DNA of 6,391 nucleotides from Caulobacteraceae bacterium (GTDB lineage: Bacteria > Pseudomonadota > Alphaproteobacteria > Caulobacterales > Caulobacteraceae), in assembly GCA_004144935.1 (NCBI GenBank), contig SDZP01000206.1:1-6391 (forward strand). Direction: 5' to 3'. The notes beneath the pieces are model-generated. The model searched no databases and had not been told where the DNA came from. It saw only the letters and a list, made by a program, of their open reading frames with translations. Below, one piece after another: positions 1-5,755 of the stretch. Each line of letters opens with the position of its first letter. Position 1 is the first letter of the stretch. The position numbers and the translations under genes were made by a program.

Positions 1-1128
1 GCCATGAACCTGCCGGCCATCGTTGCCGCCGGACCGGGGGTTTTGCAGATCGCCGACGGCGCCGGTCTGATCCTCGACGCCGACGCCGGGACCCTGCGGG
101 TCGCACCGGACGCCGCCGCCCTTGAGGCTGCCCAACAGCGACTGGCCACCCGGGGCGAGCGCTGTCTGGCCGCCCGCGCCGCCGCCCACCAGAACTGTGT
201 CACCGCCGACGGCGCCCGTATCGAGGTGATGGCCAACCTGGCCTCGGTCGCCGACGCCGCCGCGGCGGCCGGGCAGGGGGCCGAGGGCTGCGGCCTGATG
301 CGCACCGAGTTCCTGTTCCTCGACCGGGCCACGCCGCCCGGGGAGGACGAGCAGGCCGCCCAGTACCAGGCCATGGCCGAGGCCCTCGACGGCCGGCCGC
401 TGGTCATCAGAACCCTCGACATCGGCGGCGACAAGGCGGCGCCCTACCTGCCCATCCCGCCAGAGGACAACCCGGCCATGGGTCTGCGCGGGGTGCGGGT
501 CAGCCTCTGGCGGCCGCATCTGCTTCGCACCCAGCTGCGCGCCATCCTGCGGGTCACGCCCCGTGGTCAATGCCGCATAATGGTCCCGATGATCACCGGC
601 CTGGACGAGCTGCGCGCCGTCCGCGCCGTGCTCGATGACGCCCGGGCCGAACTGGGCGTCAGCACGCCGGTCGAACTGGGTGTCATGATCGAGACCCCGG
701 CCGCGGCCGCCATCGCCGACCTGCTGGCCGCCGAGGCCGACTTCTTCTCGATCGGCTCCAACGACCTGACCCAGTACGTCCTCGCCATGGACCGAGGAAA
801 CCACGAACTGGCCGGCCGCATCGACGCCCTGCACCCGGGCGTGCTGCGGATGATGGCGGGAACCGTCGAGGGCGGCGCACGCCATGCCCGCCAGACCAGC
901 GTCTGCGGCAGCCTGGCGGCCGACCTCGCGGCCGTGCCGATCCTGCTCGGCCTTGGGATCACCCGCCTGTCCGCACCGCCCTCGGCGGTGCCGGAGATCA
1001 AGGCCCTCGTCCGCAGCTTTTCCCTAGGGCCCTGTCGCGACCTGGCCGCCCAGGCTCTGAAGGCGACCAGCGCGCAGGACGTCCGCCGCCTGTCCGCCCA
1101 GGCCTTCCCGTTCGGAGCCGCCGCATGA
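1..1128 (+). CDS. PTS Enzyme I (PEP-protein phosphotransferase), C-terminal part
   Basis: This is the PEP-binding barrel of Enzyme I, the cytoplasmic protein that takes phosphate from PEP and passes it to HPr. The frame is open at base 1, so the ATG at 4 is internal; the phospho-His and HPr-binding domains lie upstream. Signatures in order are GLMRTEFLF (near 295-318), RTLDIGGDK (409-435), NPAMGLRGVR (469-498), IMVPMI, GVMIETPAA (about 682-708), FSIGSNDLTQY (745-777) and LHPGVLRMM. The active-site cysteine is encoded at 904-906 in SVCGSLAAD. E. coli EI has CGELAGD there, so the Glu two residues after the Cys is Ser. The stop overlaps the permease start by ATGA, indicating translational coupling. 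That permease has no EIIA domain, so this protein may be an EIIA-HPr-EI fusion as in other proteobacterial sugar PTSs; this is inference, since the N-terminus is not visible. Family assignment is very secure; the fusion is not. Confidence 0.96.
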   Translation, partial: AMNLPAIVAAGPGVLQIADGAGLILDADAGTLRVAPDAAALEAAQQRLATRGERCLAARAAAHQNCVTADGARIEVMANLASVADAAAAAGQGAEGCGLMRTEFLFLDRATPPGEDEQAAQYQAMAEALDGRPLVIRTLDIGGDKAAPYLPIPPEDNPAMGLRGVRVSLWRPHLLRTQLRAILRVTPRGQCRIMVPMITGLDELRAVRAVLDDARAELGVSTPVELGVMIETPAAAAIADLLAAEADFFSIGSNDLTQYVLAMDRGNHELAGRIDALHPGVLRMMAGTVEGGARHARQTSVCGSLAADLAAVPILLGLGITRLSAPPSAVPEIKALVRSFSLGPCRDLAAQALKATSAQDVRRLSAQAFPFGAAA

Positions 1129-2846
1129 AGTTTTCCCTCGCCCCCATGCAGAGTCTCGGCCGGGCCCTGATGCTGCCGATCGCGGTGCTGCCGGTGGCCG
1201 GGCTGATGCTGCGGCTAGGCCAGCCTGACCTGCTGAACATCCCCTTCATCGCCGCCGCGGGCGACGCGGTCTTCGCCAATCTTGGCCTGCTGTTCGCCAT
1301 CGGGGTGGCGGTCGGTTTCGCCCGCGACAACAACGGCGCGGCCGGACTGGCCGGGGTGGTCTGCTACCTTGTCGCCGCCAAGGGGGCCGAGACCCTGCTG
1401 ACCGTGCCGCCCGAAGCCACCGCGGCCTTCACCGGTCCCGCCGCCGATCTGGCGACAGCCGCCTTCAAGGCCAAGGCCATCGGCAAGTTCGGGGTGCCGC
1501 TGGGCATCCTGTCGGGCGTCATCGCCGGGGTCTTCTACAACCGCTTCGGCAATCTCAAGCTGCCGGAGTTCCTCGCCTTCTTTGGCGGCCGGCGCTTCGT
1601 GCCGATCATCAGCGGCCTGGCCGGCCTGGTCCTGGCCTTCGCGCTCGGCGAAGGCTGGAGCCTGCTCAACAGCGGCATGGACGGCCTCAGCACCACCATC
1701 GTCAATTCGGGCGAGGCGGGACTGTTCGTCTATGGCGCGCTGAACCGGCTGCTGATCGTCACCGGCCTGCACCACATCCTCAACAACGTCGCCTGGTTCA
1801 TCATCGGCGAGTATCAGGGCGTGACCGGCGACCTGAACCGCTTCTTCGCGGGCGACCCGACGGCCGGCGGCTTCATGACCGGCCATTTCCCCGGCATCAT
1901 GTTCGGCCTGCCCGCCGCATGCCTGGCCATGTATCACACCGCCCGGCCCGAGCGCCGGGCGGCGGTGGGCGGCATGCTGCTGTCCATGGCGCTCACCGCC
2001 TTCCTGACCGGGGTCACCGAGCCGGTCGAGTTCACCTTCATGTTCCTGGCGCCGGTGCTCTACGTCTTCCACGCCCTGATGACGGGCCTGGCCTTCGTGA
2101 TCATGAGCTTCCTGGAGGTGAAGCTGGGTTTCACCTTCTCCGCCGGCCTGTTCGACTATGTGATCAATTTCGGCAAGGCGACGCGGCCCCTCTGGCTGAT
2201 CCCGGTCGGGCTGGCCTATGCGGGCATCTACTATGCCGTCTTCAGGTTCGCGATCGTCCGCTTCAACCTCAGGACCCCGGGGCGGGAGGACGCGGCCGAG
2301 TTGCTAGCCCAGGCCGCCACGTCGACGGCGGCCGCTTCGAGCGGCCGCGGCGAGGATTTCGTGCTGGCGCTCGGCGGCGGTTCGAACCTGACGTCCATCG
2401 ACGCCTGCACCACGCGCCTGCGCCTGACCGTCGCCGACCGGGGCAAGGTGAACGAGCCGCGCCTGAAGGGCCTCGGCGCGCGCGGTGTCGTCTGGCTGGG
2501 CGACAACGCGCTGCAGGTCGTGCTGGGACCGATCGCCGACCAGGTCGCCGGCGAGATCCGCATGGCCGCTACGGCCTCGCCGACGGCCGCCCGCCCGGTC
2601 ATCGATGTCGCCAGGCTGCTGGCCGCCCTCGGCGGCGCGGGCAACGTTCAGTCGGTCGGAGCCTGCTCCAGCCGGCTGCGGCTGTCCCTCACGAACACCG
2701 ATGCCGCCGCCGACGCCGAGCTCAGGGCTGCGGGCGCCCGCGGCGTTGTGCGCCCGCGCCCGGGGGCCCTGCAGGTGATCCTTGGCCCGGCCGCCGAGCA
2801 GGTGGCCGGTGAGCTGCGCGTCCTGGCGGGCGCGACGGCCGACTGA
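1125..2846 (+). CDS. nagE: N-acetylglucosamine-type PTS permease, EIIC-EIIB-EIIB
   Basis: This 573-residue inner-membrane permease imports and phosphorylates a sugar, most likely N-acetylglucosamine. Residues 1 to about 380 are the hydrophobic EIIC domain. It closely follows E. coli NagE: LRxGQPDLLN near the N-terminus, GLHHILNN (214-221), NRFFAGDPTAG, FGLPAACLAMY, the sugar-site motif TEPVEF (298-303) and the linker FNLRTPGRED. EIIB domain 1 (about 407-485) has the phospho-Cys at C428 in DACTTRLRL. A second EIIB copy (about 492-570) has C514 in GACSSRLRL. The cysteines are 86 residues apart and both copies end in LQVxLGPxAxQVAGExR. E. coli NagE is instead C-B-A, so here the EIIA is missing and a second EIIB takes its place. 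The start overlaps the EI stop (ATGA), with GGAG about 7 bases upstream. Specificity rests on similarity to NagE rather than PtsG; the role of the second EIIB is unknown. Confidence 0.93.
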   Translation: MKFSLAPMQSLGRALMLPIAVLPVAGLMLRLGQPDLLNIPFIAAAGDAVFANLGLLFAIGVAVGFARDNNGAAGLAGVVCYLVAAKGAETLLTVPPEATAAFTGPAADLATAAFKAKAIGKFGVPLGILSGVIAGVFYNRFGNLKLPEFLAFFGGRRFVPIISGLAGLVLAFALGEGWSLLNSGMDGLSTTIVNSGEAGLFVYGALNRLLIVTGLHHILNNVAWFIIGEYQGVTGDLNRFFAGDPTAGGFMTGHFPGIMFGLPAACLAMYHTARPERRAAVGGMLLSMALTAFLTGVTEPVEFTFMFLAPVLYVFHALMTGLAFVIMSFLEVKLGFTFSAGLFDYVINFGKATRPLWLIPVGLAYAGIYYAVFRFAIVRFNLRTPGREDAAELLAQAATSTAAASSGRGEDFVLALGGGSNLTSIDACTTRLRLTVADRGKVNEPRLKGLGARGVVWLGDNALQVVLGPIADQVAGEIRMAATASPTAARPVIDVARLLAALGGAGNVQSVGACSSRLRLSLTNTDAAADAELRAAGARGVVRPRPGALQVILGPAAEQVAGELRVLAGATAD

Positions 2847-2848
2847 CC

Positions 2849-3553
2849 GTGTCCGACCGTGCCGCCAATCCGGCCCGCCGCCTTGACGTCCGCCGCCTTG
2901 GCGGGGAGGGCGAGCCGCTGGCGGTCATCGACGACATGCTGCTGGATCCGGGGTCTTTGGTGGGGGCCGCCGCCCAGGCCAGGTTCGCTCCGCTGGCCCC
3001 AGCCGGCAACTACTACCCAGGCCACAGGGCCCTGGCTCCGGGGCCCTATCTGGCGGCCATTCTCGAGGCCGTAAGGCCCCTCCTGCACGAGGTCTTCGCC
3101 GTACACCCGGACAGCCGGGCCAAGGCCAGTTGCCACTTCTCGCTGGTTACCCTGCCGCCTGACGATCTCAACTTGGGCCAGCGCCTGCCGCACATCGACA
3201 GCGACGACCCAGGTCGCCTGGCGATCCTTCACTACCTGTGCGGTCCTGAGCATGGCGGCACAGCCTTCTACCGCCATCGGGCAACTGGCCTCCTGAAGGT
3301 CACTCCGGAGCATTCCAAGGGCTACCTCAGCACCCTGCGCGCCGAGCTGGATCGAGATGGACCACCCCCCGCCGGCTACCTGGAGGGTGGCACGCCCCTG
3401 TTCGAGGAGATCGAGCGGATCCCGGCGGCGTTCAACCGGCTGATCATCTATCGCGGCTGCCTGCTGCATTCCGGCATCGTCGATTCGGCCCGCCTCAGCC
3501 TCGACCCGCGCGTTGGCCGACTGACCGTCAATACCTTCCTCACCCCGCGCTGA
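2849..3553 (+). CDS. DUF6445-like protein with 2OG-Fe(II) oxygenase-like motif
   Basis: This 234-residue soluble protein of unproven function resembles the DUF6445 family. It has no signal peptide or membrane segment. An H115-I-D117 motif sits in LPHIDSDDPGRLAILHYL. A second histidine is at H207 in LLHSGIVD, and an arginine is at R224 in GRLTVNTFL near the C-terminus. The spacing and order of HxD, distal His and a late Arg on a beta-strand are those of the double-stranded beta-helix Fe(II)/2-oxoglutarate oxygenases of the prolyl-hydroxylase type; catalytic activity is inference. Proteins of this kind often sit beside TonB receptors, SapC-like proteins and tryptophan-halogenase-like genes in alphaproteobacterial sugar-use loci, and here it follows a GlcNAc PTS. 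The GTG start lies 2 bases after the permease stop and has no evident Shine-Dalgarno, so it probably depends on translational coupling. Family name is moderately sure, enzyme class less so. Confidence 0.75.
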   Translation: MSDRAANPARRLDVRRLGGEGEPLAVIDDMLLDPGSLVGAAAQARFAPLAPAGNYYPGHRALAPGPYLAAILEAVRPLLHEVFAVHPDSRAKASCHFSLVTLPPDDLNLGQRLPHIDSDDPGRLAILHYLCGPEHGGTAFYRHRATGLLKVTPEHSKGYLSTLRAELDRDGPPPAGYLEGGTPLFEEIERIPAAFNRLIIYRGCLLHSGIVDSARLSLDPRVGRLTVNTFLTPR

Positions 3554-3591
3554 TCTAAACCTTGGCCGGCATCCTGACCAACGGGGCGAGG
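3538..3591. repeat. Imperfect inverted repeat at the end of the PTS block
   Basis: The arms CCTCACCCCG (3538-3547) and CGGGGCGAGG (3582-3591) pair over 10 positions with one mismatch, around a 34-base loop. The left arm is in the last codons of the DUF6445-like gene. No T-run follows, so it is not a classical intrinsic terminator. It could be a transcript-end stem or chance in GC-rich DNA. Confidence 0.25.
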
Positions 3592-3700
3592 CGCCGAGAG
3601 TGGCGGTGGCGGCCCTCACGGCGTCGAAGTCGTCGGAGGGGCAGAGGCCGTTAGACAGGGTGTCGATCCGGCCCGTGCGGGCCAGGGTCATCATCAGAGC
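3555..3700 (-). pseudogene. Possible 3' remnant of an unidentified minus-strand gene
   Basis: On the minus strand, 3694 down to about 3596 reads as a coding-like segment starting MMTLARTGRIDTLSNGLC and ending DFDAVRAATATL. The frame then leads into low-complexity residues, while the adjacent frame gives a natural-looking tail, RRLAPLVRMPAKV, ending at TAG (3557-3555). A single frameshift near 3596-3600 would join the two into one C-terminus. No body of the gene is present to the right, where AGE-like sequence on the opposite strand begins by about 3733. I do not recognise the protein. This rests only on the look of the translation, so it may be spurious; a scar of gene loss is the favoured reading. 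Confidence 0.25.
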
Positions 3701-3720
3701 TGAACGCGTCCCGGCGGGCC

Positions 3721-3840
3721 GTGGCCGGGCCTTGGTCCAGCAGGCCGGATGTCTACCATGCCTTCCAGGCGACGCTGATTCCCCGGCTGCCGCTGGCCGG
3801 CAGCCTCGCCGGCGCGCTGTCCAAAGGCCCGCCCGAATGA
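3721..3840 (+). pseudogene. C-terminal fragment of an AGE-family sugar epimerase/isomerase
   Basis: The frame ending at TGA 3838-3840 encodes a 39-residue tail containing PWSSRPDVYHAFQATLIP and RLPLAGSLAGALSKGPPE. As I recall the family, W-S-x-K/R-P-D-x-Y-H-A-x-Q-A-x-L-I-P is how N-acylglucosamine 2-epimerase-like proteins of the YihS/mannose isomerase type end (intact length about 400 residues). The frame is closed by TAG at 3652-3654, there is no ATG between, and sequence before about 3727 does not look coding. What remains is therefore under a tenth of a gene. Its stop overlaps the kinase start (ATGA), the usual junction of an intact operon pair, so the loss seems to have spared this joint. 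An isomerase making fructose from mannose fits a fructokinase neighbour. The match is from memory of the family motif. Confidence 0.5.
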
Positions 3841-4757
3841 CGTCAGCCCCGGTGGTGGTGATCGGTGAAGCCCTGATCGACCTGACGCCCGGGACCGGCG
3901 GCGGCTTGCAGCCGCATGTCGGCGGCGGACCGTTCAACGTCGCCCGCGCCATCGGCCGGATGGGCCGGGCGGTCGCCTTCGGCGGCGTCGTCTCGACGGA
4001 CCGGTTCGGCGACAGCCTGGCGGCGGCGCTTGAGGCCGACGGGGTCAGCCTGCACCCGGGCCTGCGCGATCCGCGCCTGACGGCGCTGGCCCTGGCCGAA
4101 CTCGACGGGCAGGGCCAGGCCGCCTACCGCTTTTATGTCGCCGGGACGGCCACCGAGGGGCTGACCCCCGACCTGGCCCTGGCTTGCGCGCCGGCGGACG
4201 TCAGCGCTGTCTACGCCGGCGGCCTGGGGCTGGTGCTTGAGCCCCTGGCCGCGGCCAGCGAGGCGCTGGTGGCCTCGCGGGCGGGCAGGGCGCTGGTCTT
4301 CGTCGACCCGAACGTCCGTCCGGCCGCCATCCCGGACATGGCGGCTTTCCGCGCGCGGCTGGACCGCGTCCTGGCCAGCACTGAAGTGGTGAAGGTTTCC
4401 GACGCCGATCTCGAGGTCCTGGCGCCGGGCGCCCCGTCAGAGTCCGCCGCCGAGGCGTTGTTGGGCCAGGGCCCGAAACTGGTGCTGCTGACCCTTGGCG
4501 GAAAAGGGGCTGTCGCCTTCGGGGCGTTCGGCCGCATCGCCGTCTCTGCGCCGCCGGTGCGGGTGGTCGACACCATCGGGGCCGGCGACTCGTTCAGCGG
4601 CGCCTGGCTGGCCCATTGGTTGGCGGCGGGGGCGGACCTGGCCGACGCCCGGGCGGTGTCCGCCACGACCCGCTACGCCGTTCGCGCCGCGGCGTTTTCC
4701 TGCGAACGCGCCGGCGCCGCGCCGCTGACCGCGGACGAACTGGCCGCCCGGGACTGA
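3837..4757 (+). CDS. PfkB-family sugar kinase, probably fructokinase
   Basis: This 306-residue cytoplasmic kinase of the ribokinase/PfkB family transfers phosphate from ATP to a sugar. The N-terminus VVVIGEALIDL is followed by the sugar-binding glycine motif VGGGPFNVARAIGRMG (28-43). The C-terminal PfkB signature DTIGAGDSFSGAW starts at D245, with D251 as the expected catalytic base in the GAGD anion hole. Length and motifs are complete. The ATG at 3837 was chosen because the family motif begins within ten residues, an AAAGG sits 9 bases upstream, and it overlaps the upstream fragment's stop. A longer in-frame reading from 3600 adds arginine-rich non-family sequence. Fructokinase is favoured because the fragment just upstream resembles a mannose/fructose isomerase; 2-keto-3-deoxygluconate kinase or another PfkB substrate is possible. 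With its upstream partner gone, its promoter is unclear. Confidence 0.85.
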   Translation: MTSAPVVVIGEALIDLTPGTGGGLQPHVGGGPFNVARAIGRMGRAVAFGGVVSTDRFGDSLAAALEADGVSLHPGLRDPRLTALALAELDGQGQAAYRFYVAGTATEGLTPDLALACAPADVSAVYAGGLGLVLEPLAAASEALVASRAGRALVFVDPNVRPAAIPDMAAFRARLDRVLASTEVVKVSDADLEVLAPGAPSESAAEALLGQGPKLVLLTLGGKGAVAFGAFGRIAVSAPPVRVVDTIGAGDSFSGAWLAHWLAAGADLADARAVSATTRYAVRAAAFSCERAGAAPLTADELAARD

Positions 4758-4793
4758 GTCGTCCGGCGGCCTGCGAAAGCTCATTGGATAAGT

Positions 4794-4867
4794 TGGAGGC
4801 CCGACCCGGAATCGAACCGGGGTGCAAGGATTTGCAGTCCTCTGCGTAACCACTCCGCCATCGGGCC
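4794..4867 (-). tRNA. tRNA-Cys (anticodon GCA)
   Basis: Read on the minus strand, the acceptor stem GGCCCGA (4867-4861) pairs fully with TCGGGCC (4804-4798). A T discriminator (4797) and encoded CCA (4796-4794) follow. The anticodon loop is CTGCAAA with anticodon GCA at 4835-4833, on a stem GAGGA/TCCTT containing one G-U pair. The T arm is CCCGG-TTCGATT-CCGGG, and the D arm has a short GCG/CGC stem with GG in the loop. The 74-nt length including CCA is normal. Its 3' end lies 36 bases from the stop of the convergent sugar kinase, and no T-rich terminator is evident between them. Confidence 0.97.
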
Positions 4868-4908
4868 TTCCGTTCCTCGACACTGGCGGTGCGTCGGGGA
4901 GGCGGTTC

Positions 4909-4935
4909 GCTATCAGAGGCGAGCCGCGACGACAA
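4909..4935 (-). promoter_or_regulatory. Candidate promoter of tRNA-Cys
   Basis: On the minus strand, TTGTCG (4935-4930) and GATAGC (4914-4909) are separated by 15 bases, and GATAGC lies about 41 bases before the mature tRNA 5' end. The -35-like element resembles the alphaproteobacterial TTGACG type; the -10 is weak. Confidence 0.3.
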
Positions 4936-4953
4936 GCATTAGCGATGCTTCCA

Positions 4954-4983
4954 TTGCGTTCCCCTTAAGGCCGGACCTATAAG
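4954..4983 (+). promoter_or_regulatory. Candidate sigma-70-type promoter of the PCMT-like gene
   Basis: TTGCGT (4954-4959) and TATAAG (4978-4983) are 18 bases apart in an otherwise very GC-rich spacer. A start near 4990 would give a leader of about 30 bases with GAGGGA (5011-5016) as the ribosome binding site. The spacer 4868-5020 therefore probably holds divergent promoters for this gene and the tRNA. Confidence 0.45.
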
Positions 4984-5020
4984 CCGGGCCAGCAAACGCC
5001 GCGTCTTTCCGAGGGATTCC

Positions 5021-5593
5021 ATGGCCGCCGATTTCGCCGCCGCGCGCGAGAACATGGTCGAGAGCCAGGTCCGTACCGCCGATGTCACCGACCTGACCAT
5101 TACCGACGCCTTCCGGGCCGTGGCCCGCGAATCCCTGCTGCCGGCGGCCAAGGCCCACGCGGCCTACGCCGACACCGAGATCGAGTATGCGCCGGGCCGC
5201 TACCTGATGCGGCCGCGCGATATCGCCAAGCTGCTGCAGACCCTCGGCCCCAAGGCCGGCGAGCGGGCCCTGGCCATCGCCGCCCCCTATGCGGCGGCCC
5301 TGCTCGAGCAGATGGGTCTGAGCGTCACTCGTCTCGACGGCGACGACCTGACCGCCGTCAGCGGCGGCCCCTATGACGTGATCCTCAGCGAAGGCGCCGT
5401 GACGGCGGTTCCGGAGGCCTGGACAGGTGTGCTCGGCTTGCACGGACGACTGGGAATCGTCGAGCGGACGGGTCCCGTCGGCCGCGCGATGACCTATGTA
5501 CGCTCCGAAGACGGCGTCGGCGGCCGTTCGGTGTTCGACTCGGCGGCCCCGCTGCTGCCCGGTTTCGCCCCGAAAGCCGCTTTCGCCTTTTAG
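5021..5593 (+). CDS. Protein-L-isoaspartate O-methyltransferase homologue, SAM motif degenerate
   Basis: This 190-residue protein belongs to the PCMT (Pcm) family, which methylates isoaspartyl residues in damaged proteins. Family features are the N-terminus MVESQVRTADVTD (12-24), AFRAVARESLLP (30-41), the AAYAD segment, GGPYDVILSEGAV (115-127), HGRLGIV (141-147) and the ending LLPGF...FAF. The SAM-binding motif I is not intact: where family members have VLEIGTGSGY, this reads ALAIAAPY (83-90), with every glycine gone and about two residues missing. About 25 residues are also missing between the acidic-loop region (LDGDDL, 105-110) and the PYD strand, so it is shorter than the usual ~215. It may be a non-catalytic relative. 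GAGGGA 6 bases before the ATG supports the start. It precedes a tolC-like gene, a pairing common in alphaproteobacteria; its role there is unknown. Confidence 0.85.
   Translation: MAADFAAARENMVESQVRTADVTDLTITDAFRAVARESLLPAAKAHAAYADTEIEYAPGRYLMRPRDIAKLLQTLGPKAGERALAIAAPYAAALLEQMGLSVTRLDGDDLTAVSGGPYDVILSEGAVTAVPEAWTGVLGLHGRLGIVERTGPVGRAMTYVRSEDGVGGRSVFDSAAPLLPGFAPKAAFAF
5571..5589 (+). terminator. Possible weak hairpin plus T-tract at the end of the PCMT-like gene
   Basis: CGAAAG (5571-5576) and CTTTCG (5580-5585) form a perfect 6-bp stem with a 3-base loop, followed by CCTTTT up to 5591. It overlaps the last codons (KAAFAF), so the pattern may be coincidental. A competing pairing with TTTCG just upstream also exists. 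Confidence 0.25.
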
Positions 5594-5708
5594 GACTATG
5601 ACCTGCGACGGTTCGCGACTTTGGCGTGAACCCGTCAACGCTGTAATCCTGCGGCAACGTTCGTGCGTGAAAAAAGCTTAACTGGTCGCGACTGGCGGCG
5701 AGACTTAC

Positions 5709-5740
5709 AGGCGATCATATAACGGGCGGCGTTGTCGCCT
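5709..5740. promoter_or_regulatory. Inverted repeat around a -10-like TATAAC upstream of tolC
   Basis: AGGCGA (5709-5714) and TCGCCT (5735-5740) are a perfect inverted pair 20 bases apart; a G-T pair extends them to 7. Between them lies TATAAC (5718-5723), the best -10-like element in the 162-base spacer, about 33 bases before the tolC ATG. No good -35 is seen 16-19 bases upstream. It could be an operator or a 5' leader stem. The rest of the spacer holds an A-rich tract (5670-5675) and TCGCGACT twice (5613-5620, 5686-5693). Confidence 0.3.
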
Positions 5741-5755
5741 CTGGGGATAGTTTCG

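Noticed and set aside
1215..2072. Minus-strand open frame of 285 codons inside the permease
   Set aside because: It mirrors the EIIC coding frame and its translation is a soluble Gly/Glu/Asp-rich string without domains.
1919..2812. Plus-strand 297-codon frame overlapping the permease in another frame
   Set aside because: Composition is His/Arg/Gly-rich shadow sequence, and the NagE frame explains the region completely.
3600..3836. In-frame N-terminal extension of the sugar kinase from GTG 3600
   Set aside because: The extra 79 residues are Arg/Ala-rich and unlike PfkB proteins, while the ATG at 3837 places the family motif correctly and has a ribosome binding site.
2648..3952. Long minus-strand open frame of 434 codons
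   Set aside because: It runs antisense to the permease end, the whole DUF6445-like gene and the kinase start, and its translation is arginine/proline-rich with no family motifs. Long antisense frames are expected in GC-rich DNA. Only the 3555-3700 part looks worth keeping.
4594..4935. Small frames across the tRNA on both strands (for example ones containing GIEPGCKDLQSSA or EDCKSLHPGSIPGRAS)
   Set aside because: These peptides are known spurious translations of tRNA-Cys genes and their complement.
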